DNA of 64,000 nt from Bdellovibrionales bacterium (GCA_018266295.1 JAFEAQ010000011.1:124001-188000), one strand, 5' to 3'. Shown: positions 10,055 through 18,340, numbered from the stretch's first letter. Notes: generated by a model not told the origin, from the sequence alone. Translations and numbers: made by a program.

Positions 10055-10498
10055 TTATCTCAAAGTATACAACCAGGCAGTGCCATTGTTTGGATAGTAA
10101 TTTGGCCGTACTCCCGTCTTCTTGAAGCCCAGGGATTCATAAAGCTGCCAAGCCCGCGTATTTTCTTCGTGAACCTCCAGCCACAGCTCTCTTTCTGGGG
10201 GCCTGATAACCACCACATGACCCATGAGGCTGCGCGTCAAACCCTGTTTCCAGAACTCTGGGTGGCTGGCCACCACCGAAATTTCCCAGACCACCGGGGT
10301 CACCCGGTATAAAACGAAGCTCACCAGCCGGGCCCCTTGAAACATCCCCCAGCCGTCGGTGGAGCGGAATTCGGCTCGCAAAGTCTCCGTCGGCCACTGA
10401 AAGCCTACGAGATGCGGCTGGGCCCGGTAAAGATCGGCCACCAGTTGCAGCACGCTGTCCTCATCCCCGGCCACGAGCTCCCGCATTTTAAAACTCAC
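10055..10498 (-). CDS. GNAT family N-acetyltransferase, RimI-like
   Basis: A 147-residue GNAT protein. The segment SVVASHPEFWKQGLTRSLM corresponds to the acetyl-CoA pyrophosphate loop, though the loop is not a perfect Q/RxxGxG/A. The C-terminal ENTRAWQLYESLGF followed by GVRPNYY is the RimI-type signature. RimI acetylates ribosomal protein S18, but many relatives have other substrates, so no symbol is given. The start is a GTG that overlaps the stop of the upstream secreted-protein gene (GTGA); an ATG four codons later is an alternative. Confidence 0.8.
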   Translation of the reverse strand: MSFKMRELVAGDEDSVLQLVADLYRAQPHLVGFQWPTETLRAEFRSTDGWGMFQGARLVSFVLYRVTPVVWEISVVASHPEFWKQGLTRSLMGHVVVIRPPERELWLEVHEENTRAWQLYESLGFKKTGVRPNYYPNNGTAWLYTLR

Positions 10499-11166
10499 TT
10501 CGGCCCGACCTTGTTGTTGATATTTTCCGCGAGAATATTGCGGACTTTGTATTTACGTTTTGTCAGCTCAAACCAAGTGCGCGTTCTTTCCTCGAGCTGC
10601 TGCTGAGCCAAAACATTTTTGATGGTGTCTTTGAAGGTTGCAAACGGCACATCGCCAAACTTCAGACGGTTCTTTTCATAGTAAGCAAGCGCCTCAGAGT
10701 CACTGACAATGCCGACCATCGTGCTCGTCTTAAATTGGATGAAAGATTTCGCCGTCAGCTTTTGCAAAACAAATCTCTTAAGCTCTGCCGGAGTGACTTC
10801 GAGACTCTGCCAGTAGCTTTTGCCTTCGACTGTTTTTTCAACTTTGCGAAGCGCCTGTTGCAATTGATCGTCGGTCACTTTTGCAACGAAGAAAGTTTCA
10901 GCCTCTTTGTAAACGACGACTTCAAGTAAAACTGCCGTCACTTCGTTCATCATCGCCGGATCGCCCAAGCGCACTTCCCACGCTCCGCCTGTCACTTTGT
11001 CTTTGGAAGGAAATAAAATGCGATCAAGAACGGCGGAGATCTGGACCTCACGACTTGTGACAACGCGATCCCCCACCTGCCCCACGGATTGCGAGACAAT
11101 AGTCGGGGCCGCCAGTGCCGGCGACAGAGAAAGTAATGAGGCGAAAAGAAAGGCCGTGATTTGCAT
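10495..11166 (-). CDS. secreted SurA/PpiC N-terminal-like protein without a parvulin domain
   Basis: A 223-residue protein with a cleavable signal peptide (hydrophobic core to about residue 17, ALAA at the cut). The mature N-terminus reads VGQVGDRVVTSREVQIS, the usual opening of SurA/PpiC-type periplasmic chaperones. The rest is helical, including a segment near residues 160-180 that pairs with the chaperone core in such proteins. The parvulin prolyl-isomerase domain is missing. It may be a periplasmic chaperone for outer-membrane proteins; this is inference. It overlaps the RimI-like gene by four bases, an odd pairing of secreted and cytoplasmic products. Confidence 0.65.
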   Translation of the reverse strand: MQITAFLFASLLSLSPALAAPTIVSQSVGQVGDRVVTSREVQISAVLDRILFPSKDKVTGGAWEVRLGDPAMMNEVTAVLLEVVVYKEAETFFVAKVTDDQLQQALRKVEKTVEGKSYWQSLEVTPAELKRFVLQKLTAKSFIQFKTSTMVGIVSDSEALAYYEKNRLKFGDVPFATFKDTIKNVLAQQQLEERTRTWFELTKRKYKVRNILAENINNKVGPK

Positions 11167-11189
11167 GAATCTAGGATGACACTAGATTC

Positions 11190-11226
11190 AAAAAAAAGAA
11201 AGCCCTTATGATTTCTCATAAGGGCC
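11190..11226 (-). terminator. intrinsic terminator after the outer-membrane protein gene
   Basis: On the minus strand GCCCTTATGA-GAAA-TCATAAGGGC is a perfect 10-bp stem with a GNRA loop, followed by TTTCTTTTTTTT. It ends transcription from the gene at 11253-12470. Confidence 0.93.
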
Positions 11227-11252
11227 TTCAACCACTAGGAATATTGTTTTAA

Positions 11253-12470
11253 TTAGAAATTAACCTTAGCCGCAAGAGCCAATGTGTAATAGCTCAATTT
11301 TTCGAGCGGAGTGCCGTACTGATTTTGCGAAGCTGCGATGATGGACTGGTTGTCCACGCGGCTCGACAAATTAAACATATAACGGTACTCGAAACCAAGA
11401 GCAAATTTCTTGCTGAGTTCCAAGTCTACACCTGCTGTCACACCCAAATCGATGGCGTGTGAATCAGAAGATGTGCCGTAGGTGTTGTACGGAGAGTAAT
11501 TTGGCAAACTGTTCCAATCGTATTTACGATAGCTGTAAGCAATCAAACCACCCAATACTGGACGAACCATCCCGTCCAACATTTGGTACTTCGCAGAGAC
11601 TGCTGCTTGATACTGGTTTGTATCAACCAACGTCGGGAAGTAGCTCACGCAGTTACAGTCGAGTTTTTCAACTGTGTAGTTTGAGTACAAGAAAGAACCC
11701 TCAACGATGAGAGAGTCATACTTCGTACCAAACGCCGCACCGAATGAATAGTTACCGCGAACGTTTTTAACATCTGGATAGTCACCGATACCAACGATAC
11801 CGCTGAAGTAACGAACTTCCGTCGGAGCTGGCGCAACTTCTTCCAACTTCAAAGAGTTTTTAGAAGCCGCAAGTTCTTCACGAACAACATCACGGATGTT
11901 TTCTTTAGGCTCTACAGGAGTCACAACCGGAGCCGCTTGAACAACGACTGGAGTTTGCGCCTGTGCTTGACCTTGAGAAACCGTTACGTTGGAATTCTCA
12001 GCTTTAATCTGAGTGGAAGCACCTTGCATTTGTTCAAATTTATTTCCAAAGAGAACGTCGGCACGACGTCTTTCGTCTTCAAGACGAGACGCTTCGAGCT
12101 TTTCTACGATCTTCTGCTCTGTTTGAACCTCAGCATCTTGACGAGACTTTCTCATCATCTCTGCTTTTGATTCTACAAGCGGAGTCGATTCAATCACAGC
12201 TACTGGTTGTTTTTGCACCTGCGCTGATTGAGCTGTTGCAGTCGATGTTGGCGTCGCCTGATTTAAGATATAAATCGGCTGACTGCCTTGAGCTGCTGTT
12301 CCACCCACTGCTGCCGTTGTCGGAGCTGGATTAGCAACGACTGCTGCTTGCTTATTTGCATACATTTGGTCGAGTTCTTGATCGACCTCGGCATCGAAGT
12401 TCCCCGCCTGAGCTAAACTCAAATTCGGAACGATACTTAGAGCCGCAAGGATATAGAAATACTTCTTCAT
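11253..12470 (-). CDS. outer-membrane beta-barrel protein with a long periplasmic/coiled N-terminal region
   Basis: A 405-residue exported protein. The ATG at 12470 follows GAGGAGAACTCT and begins a clear signal peptide (MKKYFYILAALSIVPNLSLAQA), so the longer in-frame start is rejected. Residues about 35-215 are Ala/Gln/Glu-rich with a predicted coiled stretch of charged residues. From about residue 240 the sequence alternates as membrane strands (YFSGIVGIGDYPDV, FGAAFGTKYDSLIVEGSFLY, LGFEYRYMF) and ends in Phe (LALAAKVNF), the signal for outer-membrane insertion. It resembles OmpA/OmpW-size barrels of 8 strands. Function is unknown. Its strong terminator and good ribosome site suggest high expression. 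Confidence 0.75.
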   Translation of the reverse strand: MKKYFYILAALSIVPNLSLAQAGNFDAEVDQELDQMYANKQAAVVANPAPTTAAVGGTAAQGSQPIYILNQATPTSTATAQSAQVQKQPVAVIESTPLVESKAEMMRKSRQDAEVQTEQKIVEKLEASRLEDERRRADVLFGNKFEQMQGASTQIKAENSNVTVSQGQAQAQTPVVVQAAPVVTPVEPKENIRDVVREELAASKNSLKLEEVAPAPTEVRYFSGIVGIGDYPDVKNVRGNYSFGAAFGTKYDSLIVEGSFLYSNYTVEKLDCNCVSYFPTLVDTNQYQAAVSAKYQMLDGMVRPVLGGLIAYSYRKYDWNSLPNYSPYNTYGTSSDSHAIDLGVTAGVDLELSKKFALGFEYRYMFNLSSRVDNQSIIAASQNQYGTPLEKLSYYTLALAAKVNF

Positions 12471-12716
12471 AGAGTTCTCCTCGTGGTTTAGCTTTTTGAT
12501 TCCAAGCAAGACAAAGCAACCCCTGTGCCAAAAATGACGCTTTTCGTCTATGGCGTCTAAGTCTTTGATATCTAAGCTCCTTCCTGAGTGTGGAGTTAGG
12601 GGCATTTTGGCCCTGAAATCTCATTTTGTGACAAGATTAGTGACAGGGCCTGAAGTTATTTCAAATGGCCCGGCTCTTGCTCGTTCAGTAGGTATACCCT
12701 TCAAAGGAGTCTCAAA

Positions 12717-13379
12717 ATGAAACGAGCAACACTCTCCCTCATAATGATTATGAGCCTTATTGGCCAGACGGCCCTTGCTCAAGGCACTTCAACGACGAAG
12801 GCAAAGAAAGCGGCTCCAGCAACCTATAATTACGATCCAGATACCATCCCTGATATGCGTCCTTCTCCTTATATGATGGACGGCTTTAATATTGGCTTTG
12901 AGTACGCAGCGGCCAATAGCGCGACGGCGGACATTAAAAACAAGGTCACCGGTAATGTGGAAAAGGGCTTTAAAAAGGACATGTCCGAAGTCCCGAACCA
13001 ATTGGGCATCAAGGCCGGCTACAAACAGATCGCCCGCGGCGGTTTGGGCTTTGATTTGAACTTAAGTATTTTGAAAGCGGATAAACGCATCGAGAACACG
13101 TCAGACCTGACGACTTTGATGCCGTCAGCGAACTTGATTATTGCAGCTCCTCAGTATGTGTACGCAGCTTTGGGCTTGAACACTGCCCTGGTTGGCGGCG
13201 ATGACAACGGCAAGCACGACCCCCGCATTGGCTACCAAATCGGTGGTGGCTTGGTTGTAAAAAAGAACTTCAACCTCGAAGTCTTCTACACTTGGATGAA
13301 CGAGCGTGTGGAGTACACGACGGCTTTGACAGAAGAGCATAACACTTCGACCAACGCCCGCCTCATTTACGCCTTCTAA
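12717..13379 (+). CDS. outer-membrane beta-barrel protein
   Basis: A 220-residue exported protein, signal peptide to about residue 22 (IGQTALAQG). AAAGGAG precedes the ATG. The mature part alternates polar and hydrophobic residues as short strands (FNIGFEYAAA, LGFDLNLSIL, IGYQIGGGLVV, NLEVFYTWM) and ends ARLIYAF with the terminal Phe of barrel proteins. No enzymatic motif is seen. It is divergent from the larger barrel gene at 11253-12470, sharing a 246-base intergenic region that must hold both promoters. Confidence 0.7.
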   Translation: MKRATLSLIMIMSLIGQTALAQGTSTTKAKKAAPATYNYDPDTIPDMRPSPYMMDGFNIGFEYAAANSATADIKNKVTGNVEKGFKKDMSEVPNQLGIKAGYKQIARGGLGFDLNLSILKADKRIENTSDLTTLMPSANLIIAAPQYVYAALGLNTALVGGDDNGKHDPRIGYQIGGGLVVKKNFNLEVFYTWMNERVEYTTALTEEHNTSTNARLIYAF

Positions 13380-13496
13380 TTGGCGATCCTTTTAAGCAAT
13401 CTCAAATAACTCGCCGCTTCATAGGTTCAAGAACTGGAAAAACAGCTTGAACGAAGCGGCCTATTTCCATTACAACAAGTGTCTCTTTTCCAAGAT

Positions 13497-13583
13497 GCCT
13501 CTGTGGTGGAATTGGTAGACGCGCTGGACTCAAAATCCAGTGCCCGCAAGGGCGTGGGAGTTCGATTCTCCCCGGAGGCACCA
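13497..13583 (+). tRNA. tRNA-Leu (anticodon CAA)
   Basis: An 87-base class II tRNA with acceptor arms GCCTCTG/CGGAGGC, a D-arm starting GGTGGAATTGGTAGAC, the anticodon loop CTCAAAA (anticodon CAA, reading UUG), a long variable arm (TGCCCGCAAGGGCGT) and the T-loop TTCGATTC. Discriminator A and the CCA end are encoded. Confidence 0.97.
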
Positions 13584-13606
13584 AAACTTTGCATTCTGCA
13601 AAGTTT
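13584..13606 (+). repeat. perfect inverted repeat directly after tRNA-Leu
   Basis: AAACTTTGCA-TTC-TGCAAAGTTT has 10-bp arms and begins at the base after the tRNA CCA. Only three Ts follow, so it is not a good terminator on its own. It may be a 3'-trailer processing structure. Confidence 0.6.
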
Positions 13607-13634
13607 AGATAATTGAAAATGGAAAATGGAGAAT

Positions 13635-13665
13635 AAAAAACCGACGCTTTGAGGTCGGTTTTTTT
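13635..13665 (+). terminator. intrinsic terminator downstream of tRNA-Leu
   Basis: AAAAAACCGAC-(8-base loop)-GTCGGTTTTTTT. The symmetric A and T runs make it likely to work in both directions, also for the cysteine-rich gene on the other strand at 13719-14087. Confidence 0.82.
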
Positions 13666-13718
13666 ATGTCCAAAATTCTTCCTCACTTCATTTTTTAGAA
13701 CATGATGAGCAACTGCAT

Positions 13719-14087
13719 TTAGTGGCAATAGCGTGCTTCATGCAGAACGATGCCGCGGCAGTAATCGTTATCACAATAGCCAGCATCACCGCTGACAATG
13801 GCGCGGCAATTATTGGTTTCACAAAGCGCTGAGTTCTTAAGAACGATGGCTCGGCAATCAATCGTCTCACAATAAGCATAATTACCGCTGGCAATTCCAC
13901 GACAGTCATTGGAATCACACTCGCCCGCATTGCCACCGACGATGCCGCGACAATCTCCGGACTGGCAATAGGCTTTGTTTCCGGCTCCCCAAGCTCGGCA
14001 TAGATCCTGAGTCAAAGTCAAAGCCATGGCTTGACCGCTTGTGAAGAGGACAAAGCTTACTGCGAACAAAAAATTTAAACGACGCAT
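13719..14087 (-). CDS. secreted cysteine-rich tandem-repeat protein
   Basis: A 122-residue exported protein starting at the second of two nearby ATGs; this one has GGAG at six bases, the first has it at zero. A signal peptide (LLFAVSFVLFTSGQAMA-like) is followed by six tandem 16-residue units of the form xxDCRxIVxGNAxYC, e.g. DCRGIVGGNAGEC, DCRGIASGNYAYC, NCRAIVSGDAGYC. Each unit has two cysteines, 12 in the mature protein, and the gene ends after the sixth unit. Such a layout suggests a disulfide-stabilised solenoid outside the cytoplasm. Function unknown; no match to a named family is recognised. Confidence 0.8.
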   Translation of the reverse strand: MRRLNFLFAVSFVLFTSGQAMALTLTQDLCRAWGAGNKAYCQSGDCRGIVGGNAGECDSNDCRGIASGNYAYCETIDCRAIVLKNSALCETNNCRAIVSGDAGYCDNDYCRGIVLHEARYCH

Positions 14088-14273
14088 ATTCATCTCCGAT
14101 TCTGATTTGTAATTCTCGCAGAATCCTATCGAGAAGCTGAGAGAATCTCTATATGAATTCTTCTTATAGACAGAACCAACGATCCGAAAAAAACATAAAT
14201 TTCGGTGCAGTTTCATGAGACACAGACCTTTAAACCAAAGACATTCTTCGTTCGTTTGCTAGCCTGAATTTAC

Positions 14274-15242
14274 ATGAAAAATTACGGCAGCATTTTTAAA
14301 ATAATATTCCTCGGCGCTTCCTTTTTCACTCCGCAAACCTCACACTCGCAGCTAATTCCCTTTGCCTTTTGGAAAAGCTCCGCCCCACCGGCACCGACAT
14401 GCCCTGGAACTTTCGTACTGACCTCTGGGGCTTCTACTTGGATTGTGCCGGCGAATTGGAACAACACTAATAACTCCGTTCAAGTCATCGGGGGCGGAGG
14501 TGGAGGGAGCGGTGCCACCGGCACTTCCTATGGTGGCGGCGGTGGCGGTGGCGCCTATTCCGGGATCGTCAATATGACTCTCACGGCAGGGGCCAGTGTG
14601 AATTATCAGGTCGGCAACGGCGGCGGCACCGGAACCGCCGGAGACGACACCTGGTTTGTCAGTACGACCACTCTCCTTGCAAAAGGCGGCGGCAGCAGCT
14701 CTTCGACTGCCGGAGGAGTGGGTGGTGCGGCCGCTTCAGGATACCCCTTGACCGGTGGAACTCGTTACTCTGGCGGCACCGGTGGAACAGGCTACTCCGG
14801 TGCCGGTAGCGGCGGAGGTGGCGGCGCCGCCGGTCCGCTTGGCAACGGTGGAAACGGTGGAAATGCCATCAACGGCTATGGCGGAGGCGGCGGTGGTAAT
14901 GGGGGAGGTTCCGCTGGTGCAGCGGGTGTCAACTTCACAAGGGGCGGCAACGGTGGAAATAACAATGCCGGCACCGGAGGAGCTGCCGGAAGTGCAGGCT
15001 CTACAATATCCGGAACCAACGGTGGCGGCGGCGGTGGGAATGGCTCAGGAAATGCCGGGAACGGCGGCAATGGAACAGACCTCAACGGAACCATTGGTAG
15101 CGGAGGCGGAGGCGGCGGAGCCGCCTTTGGAAATAGCGGCAACGGAGCTCTCTATGGCGGCGGCGGCGCCGGAGGAAATACATTTTTCGGCCGCGTCCCA
15201 GGAGCCGGCGGCAACGGCGTCATCGTTATCATCTGTAACTAG
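14274..15242 (+). CDS. secreted glycine-rich protein
   Basis: A 322-residue protein with a likely signal peptide (hydrophobic FKIIFLGASFF, cut near TSHS). Residues about 42-60 (CPGTFVLTSGASTWIVPANW) match the opening of the glycine-rich domain found in tail-associated and surface proteins. From residue 70 on, long Gly/Ser/Asn runs such as GGGGGAYSG alternate with a few apolar strands and the protein ends in NGVIVIICN. The GGCGG-rich DNA produces several open antisense frames, which are rejected. No ribosome-binding site is visible. It shares its stop codon region (CTAG) with the convergent gene at 15239-15925. Confidence 0.75.
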   Translation: MKNYGSIFKIIFLGASFFTPQTSHSQLIPFAFWKSSAPPAPTCPGTFVLTSGASTWIVPANWNNTNNSVQVIGGGGGGSGATGTSYGGGGGGGAYSGIVNMTLTAGASVNYQVGNGGGTGTAGDDTWFVSTTTLLAKGGGSSSSTAGGVGGAAASGYPLTGGTRYSGGTGGTGYSGAGSGGGGGAAGPLGNGGNGGNAINGYGGGGGGNGGGSAGAAGVNFTRGGNGGNNNAGTGGAAGSAGSTISGTNGGGGGGNGSGNAGNGGNGTDLNGTIGSGGGGGGAAFGNSGNGALYGGGGAGGNTFFGRVPGAGGNGVIVIICN

Positions 15243-15925
15243 TCAGAGGAAACAAGCTGCGCCTTTTCTTGTACATATTCCGGATAGCTGAGTTGAGTCA
15301 CTCTTCCCGACAGCACAAGAGCATTAAAGTAGCGAACACGCTCCGAATATTGAATGCCGGGGCTTTGGGTCAGCGCCCAATGATAAAACACTTCGTGCAG
15401 AATCATGGCTGCCTGGTTCTGCACATCTAAAAGCCGAAGCAGATTCGTCGCCACATAATAACGCTTGTCATTCTTATTGCGCGGGACGTGCTGAATCGCT
15501 AACTGCTTCAAGCTACAGTTTTGCGGGATAAAACCAAGACCGGTATCTGCGATCGGAAATAGATCCGCATTCACAAGTCCCGTATCCGCCCAGAAATCGC
15601 GAATATAAGACTGAATCGTCGCCTCGAAGGCCGCGTCGATTTTTTTCAGGCGGCTTGCGATGTTAGAGGCCATCTTCTGAGCCGCAATCTTACAGTTTTC
15701 CGAATAGGTTCCATCGGCGTTAAGCTGGCAGGCGCCGGCACGAGGAAACTGCACCGGCAAGCTGTAGCGAACCTCGGATTCATAAACGTCATAGAAAGTC
15801 GCCTGCGCCAATTCGTTTTTCATCGTGCATAAAATAATATTTCCGCCATTGCCAAAGTCGGTCGTACTACCGAAGCTAAAGCTTTGAAATAACATCAATA
15901 GAAAAAACAAACAGGTCGTTTTCAT
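15239..15925 (-). CDS. secreted protein of unknown function with GNGGN and HExxxH-like motifs
   Basis: A 228-residue exported protein; signal peptide to about residue 19 (LMLFQSFSFGS). The mature N-terminus has the TDFGNGGNIILC stretch, a pattern I associate with secreted proteins in Bdellovibrio-type genomes. Near residue 177 it reads MILHEVFYHWAL: an HExxxH, one residue longer than the zincin HExxH, so protease activity is doubtful. It lies three bases after the TIGR02147 regulator gene and has AGGAG inside that gene's end, so the two form an operon. Function unknown. Confidence 0.75.
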   Translation of the reverse strand: MKTTCLFFLLMLFQSFSFGSTTDFGNGGNIILCTMKNELAQATFYDVYESEVRYSLPVQFPRAGACQLNADGTYSENCKIAAQKMASNIASRLKKIDAAFEATIQSYIRDFWADTGLVNADLFPIADTGLGFIPQNCSLKQLAIQHVPRNKNDKRYYVATNLLRLLDVQNQAAMILHEVFYHWALTQSPGIQYSERVRYFNALVLSGRVTQLSYPEYVQEKAQLVSSD

Positions 15926-15928
15926 TTA

Positions 15929-16720
15929 TCACTCCTTGGGTGATTCCACTGCGGTACAAGGGAAAATCTGAACACAGAGGCTATAGACCTCAGTCGCCTC
16001 CCCTTCGCCGAATAACTGCGCGGCTCTTTGTTTGAACTCGTTGGTTAGAACCTTGAGTTTGTAGAGGTTGTCCGGGTTCGCCGTCATCATAATCGAAGTG
16101 ACATTTCTTAATTCCAGCGGAACATTGTCAAGACTCCAGAGAGCCCGCTCAATCATTTGGCGGTTATAGCTGCGTAACGCCGCCGACGGAATGGTGCTTG
16201 TCGATGTGAGATGCTGATGAACGGTCTTGTAAAAACCATCTTTTTCTTCGATCAATCGTGCGCGCACTAATTTCTGCAGAGAATCTTGGACCGTCTCTTC
16301 GGAAAGCGCGAGGCGATTTGCAATCCATCCAGTGTTCGGCTGCACATCCGTTGTATTTAAAATATTCAGAACTGCAAAGTGCTGCCATTCCGGTAAAAGA
16401 GTAAATTCCTTATCATTCAATTGATAACCGGTCTTGATCCGACTCTTTTTTCTAAGGCTGACATGGCTCTCCGCGAGCAAATTCAGCTGATTTTTTTGGT
16501 TCTTATTGAGCTTAAGCTCTTCCGCGATTCTTTTTCTGAGAATACGGCCCGGCAGGGAGATTCCCCGCAACAACTCTGAGGCCCGGCCCGAAGAAATACC
16601 CACATCCCGCGCAAAGGCTCGAATCGAGTAACGGGGATTTTTGCCCCTTCTCTTTTCAAAGAACTGTGACAAATAAGCACCGACATCGTGATATTTAAAC
16701 TTTTCTGAATTCTCGCTCAT
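15929..16720 (-). CDS. TIGR02147-family regulatory protein
   Basis: A 263-residue protein with the family's layout: an N-terminal helix-turn-helix region (KYHDVGAYLSQFFEKRRG, then YSIRAFARDVGISSGRASELLRG at about residues 30-55) and a C-terminal part with a winged-helix-like segment (TGWIANRLALSEETVQDSLQKLV) that ends in NVTSIMMTANPDNL. TIGR02147 proteins are numerous in Bdellovibrionota and Fibrobacterota and are thought to be transcriptional regulators. It is cotranscribed with a small secreted protein three bases downstream, a pairing that hints that it controls or senses that product (inference). No Shine-Dalgarno site is seen before the ATG. Confidence 0.85.
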   Translation of the reverse strand: MSENSEKFKYHDVGAYLSQFFEKRRGKNPRYSIRAFARDVGISSGRASELLRGISLPGRILRKRIAEELKLNKNQKNQLNLLAESHVSLRKKSRIKTGYQLNDKEFTLLPEWQHFAVLNILNTTDVQPNTGWIANRLALSEETVQDSLQKLVRARLIEEKDGFYKTVHQHLTSTSTIPSAALRSYNRQMIERALWSLDNVPLELRNVTSIMMTANPDNLYKLKVLTNEFKQRAAQLFGEGEATEVYSLCVQIFPCTAVESPKE

Positions 16721-17046
16721 GGGAAGGCTTACTACAGCATATCTCCCCTCTGAGATCGAAAGAAAACTGCCACCACCGAGTGTTTTCGACGCATATATGA
16801 AACGGGAACACTTTCTACAAACGCCGGTCCTGAAAACGCTCCGTGTTTCTGAGAGTTTCGGAGCATTTGTCCTTCAAGGATTTCTGTCACAGGTCTTCGC
16901 ATGTGTGCAAAGTTTTGTAGTCAGTTGCGTTGAGCAAACTTGAAAAACGCATCCGGGGATTTAGTTAATCGTCTTTTACGACGATATCGAAGAGGCGCTG
17001 TTTTTGCACACAGCTCTATGTAAGACACACATGTCTGGGGGAATCT
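16721..17046. other. 326-base intergenic region, divergent promoters expected
   Basis: It separates two divergent genes (TIGR02147 regulator and FrpC-like lipoprotein). A short imperfect palindrome TCGTC-TTTTAC-GACGA lies at about 16971-16986, and GGGGGA precedes the start at 17047. I see no convincing sigma-70 pair and no small gene. Confidence 0.5.
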
Positions 17047-18285
17047 ATGCAAATAAAACCGAAGTGGTTCACAATGAGCCTTTTAGGGACATTTTCTGGA
17101 CTCATAATGATTGTCAGTTTTCAAAACTGTTCGCGTGCGAAGTTCACCATTGATCCTGCGGCTAAAAGCGAAGCCTTAACTGCTTCGGATATTCTTGGAG
17201 AAACCCATGGCGATGATGGCCAAATCTCTGGCAATCTTCCTGGAAACGATACGAGCACTCCCGGCGGCACCCGCCCTGGTAATGACTCGAGCACTCCCGG
17301 GAGTACTCTGCCTGGCAATGATACTGGCATGCCGAAGATGCCTTCTATGGGCATGGGCAACCCGAAATCGATCACCTTCTCGCGCATGTGCACTTTTGGA
17401 GATGGCAGCCATTCCTCAAAAATGCTGTGGGATAATACTTCAGAAGTAAAGCTTCTCATTACCGCCTCTGATAACAAGACGGTTCTTTGCGAAGTTGATA
17501 ATATCCGTCAGCAAATTATCAACGGCAAATCGGTCGACATCTCAAGCTGTACCGGGCTATCGATGGGGAACCCTCTCTTTGTCGTACCAATGGATGTGAG
17601 CAGCAATTATCCGGCTAATAATATCGCCTTTGACCTGAGTACCTATCAAGGGAGCCTCTCAGGGATGATGCCCATCAATATTAACTATGCAAAGAACACG
17701 GACCCGGTTAATTCAAAGAAGTGCGAAGCTGATGACCCGCTTCTTGTGCAGTTAAACACGCGAACGCCAAAACCGATTCTGCTGACAGCCCCTGAGGACG
17801 GTGTGATGTTTGACCTCCTAGGGCAGATGATTCAGCCGGCCCACACAAAAGTTCTGACTTCCTGGTTTGCCGTCTCAGATGCTGACACTTATTTTGTCGT
17901 GCTGCCAGATTCGCAGGGACAAGTTCTTGGCATTGACCAAATGTTTGGGAATAGCACGAAGGGTCCAGACCGAAAATTTGCAACCCACGGATTTGCGGCA
18001 CTGGCAAAATACGACGAGAATCGCGATGGCCTCATCACACCGGAAGACAGTGTTTATGAGCAGCTTCGCCTATGGAAAGACGTAAATCGCGATGGTATTG
18101 CCCAAGCCGACGAACTTTTCACGTTCGAAGAAAAAGGTGTCTTGGTGCTGGATTTGCACTTCGATCCTCGCTATCAGGAAAAGGACCGCTATGGAAACGT
18201 GGTTAAATATAAGTCTGTGGTAAAGATGAAAGACAATAGTTACGGCTTAGTTTACGATTTGTGGCTTAAGTTTATTGTGAAATAG
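17047..18285 (+). CDS. lipoprotein with PGND-repeat linker and FrpC/RTX-like calcium-binding C-terminus
   Basis: A 412-residue lipoprotein. The signal segment ends VSFQNC with Cys28, a lipid-attachment pattern I associate with Bdellovibrio-type genomes although it is not a textbook lipobox. Residues about 60-95 carry repeats of PGND(T/S)STPG, a flexible linker. The middle (100-245) has paired cysteines. From about residue 250 the sequence follows the pattern seen in the C-terminal part of FrpC-like RTX proteins: GVMFDLLG, HGFAALAKYDENRDGLITPED, LRLWKDVNRDGIAQADELFTFEEKGV. Two DxNxDG loops are good EF-hand-type calcium sites. Nonapeptide RTX repeats are absent. It may be a calcium-dependent surface adhesin or enzyme; role unknown. 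Confidence 0.75.
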   Translation: MQIKPKWFTMSLLGTFSGLIMIVSFQNCSRAKFTIDPAAKSEALTASDILGETHGDDGQISGNLPGNDTSTPGGTRPGNDSSTPGSTLPGNDTGMPKMPSMGMGNPKSITFSRMCTFGDGSHSSKMLWDNTSEVKLLITASDNKTVLCEVDNIRQQIINGKSVDISSCTGLSMGNPLFVVPMDVSSNYPANNIAFDLSTYQGSLSGMMPININYAKNTDPVNSKKCEADDPLLVQLNTRTPKPILLTAPEDGVMFDLLGQMIQPAHTKVLTSWFAVSDADTYFVVLPDSQGQVLGIDQMFGNSTKGPDRKFATHGFAALAKYDENRDGLITPEDSVYEQLRLWKDVNRDGIAQADELFTFEEKGVLVLDLHFDPRYQEKDRYGNVVKYKSVVKMKDNSYGLVYDLWLKFIVK

Positions 18286-18293
18286 TTTCTCTG

Positions 18294-18340
18294 AAAGGGG
18301 CTCGCGATTCCTATGCTCCCCAGGAATCAGGCCCCTTTCT
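18294..18340 (+). terminator. intrinsic terminator after the FrpC-like lipoprotein gene
   Basis: AAAGGGGC and GCCCCTTT frame an inner GATTCCT / AGGAATC stem, followed by a pyrimidine tail (CTTCTC). A strong two-part hairpin with a weak T-run. It may also act on the opposite strand for the hybrid kinase gene ending at 18358. Confidence 0.75.

Noticed and set aside
13402-13728. A 108-codon frame over the tRNA-Leu gene
   Set aside because: It is the complement of tRNA-Leu and its terminator; the LPIPPQRH-type sequence is the familiar product of reading tRNA genes in reverse.
14490-15160. Possible CRISPR-like or satellite repeat
   Set aside because: The repeated GGCGGCGG words are coding for glycine and vary in length; there are no constant-length repeats and spacers.
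14755-15291. Val/Ala/Glu-rich and Pro-rich frames within the glycine-rich gene
   Set aside because: They arise from GGCGG/GGTGG repeats of the real gene; no start signals.
15400-15415. HExxH zinc protease motif in the secreted protein at 15239-15925
   Set aside because: The motif is HEVFYH, an HExxxH one residue too long, so I do not call it a metalloprotease.
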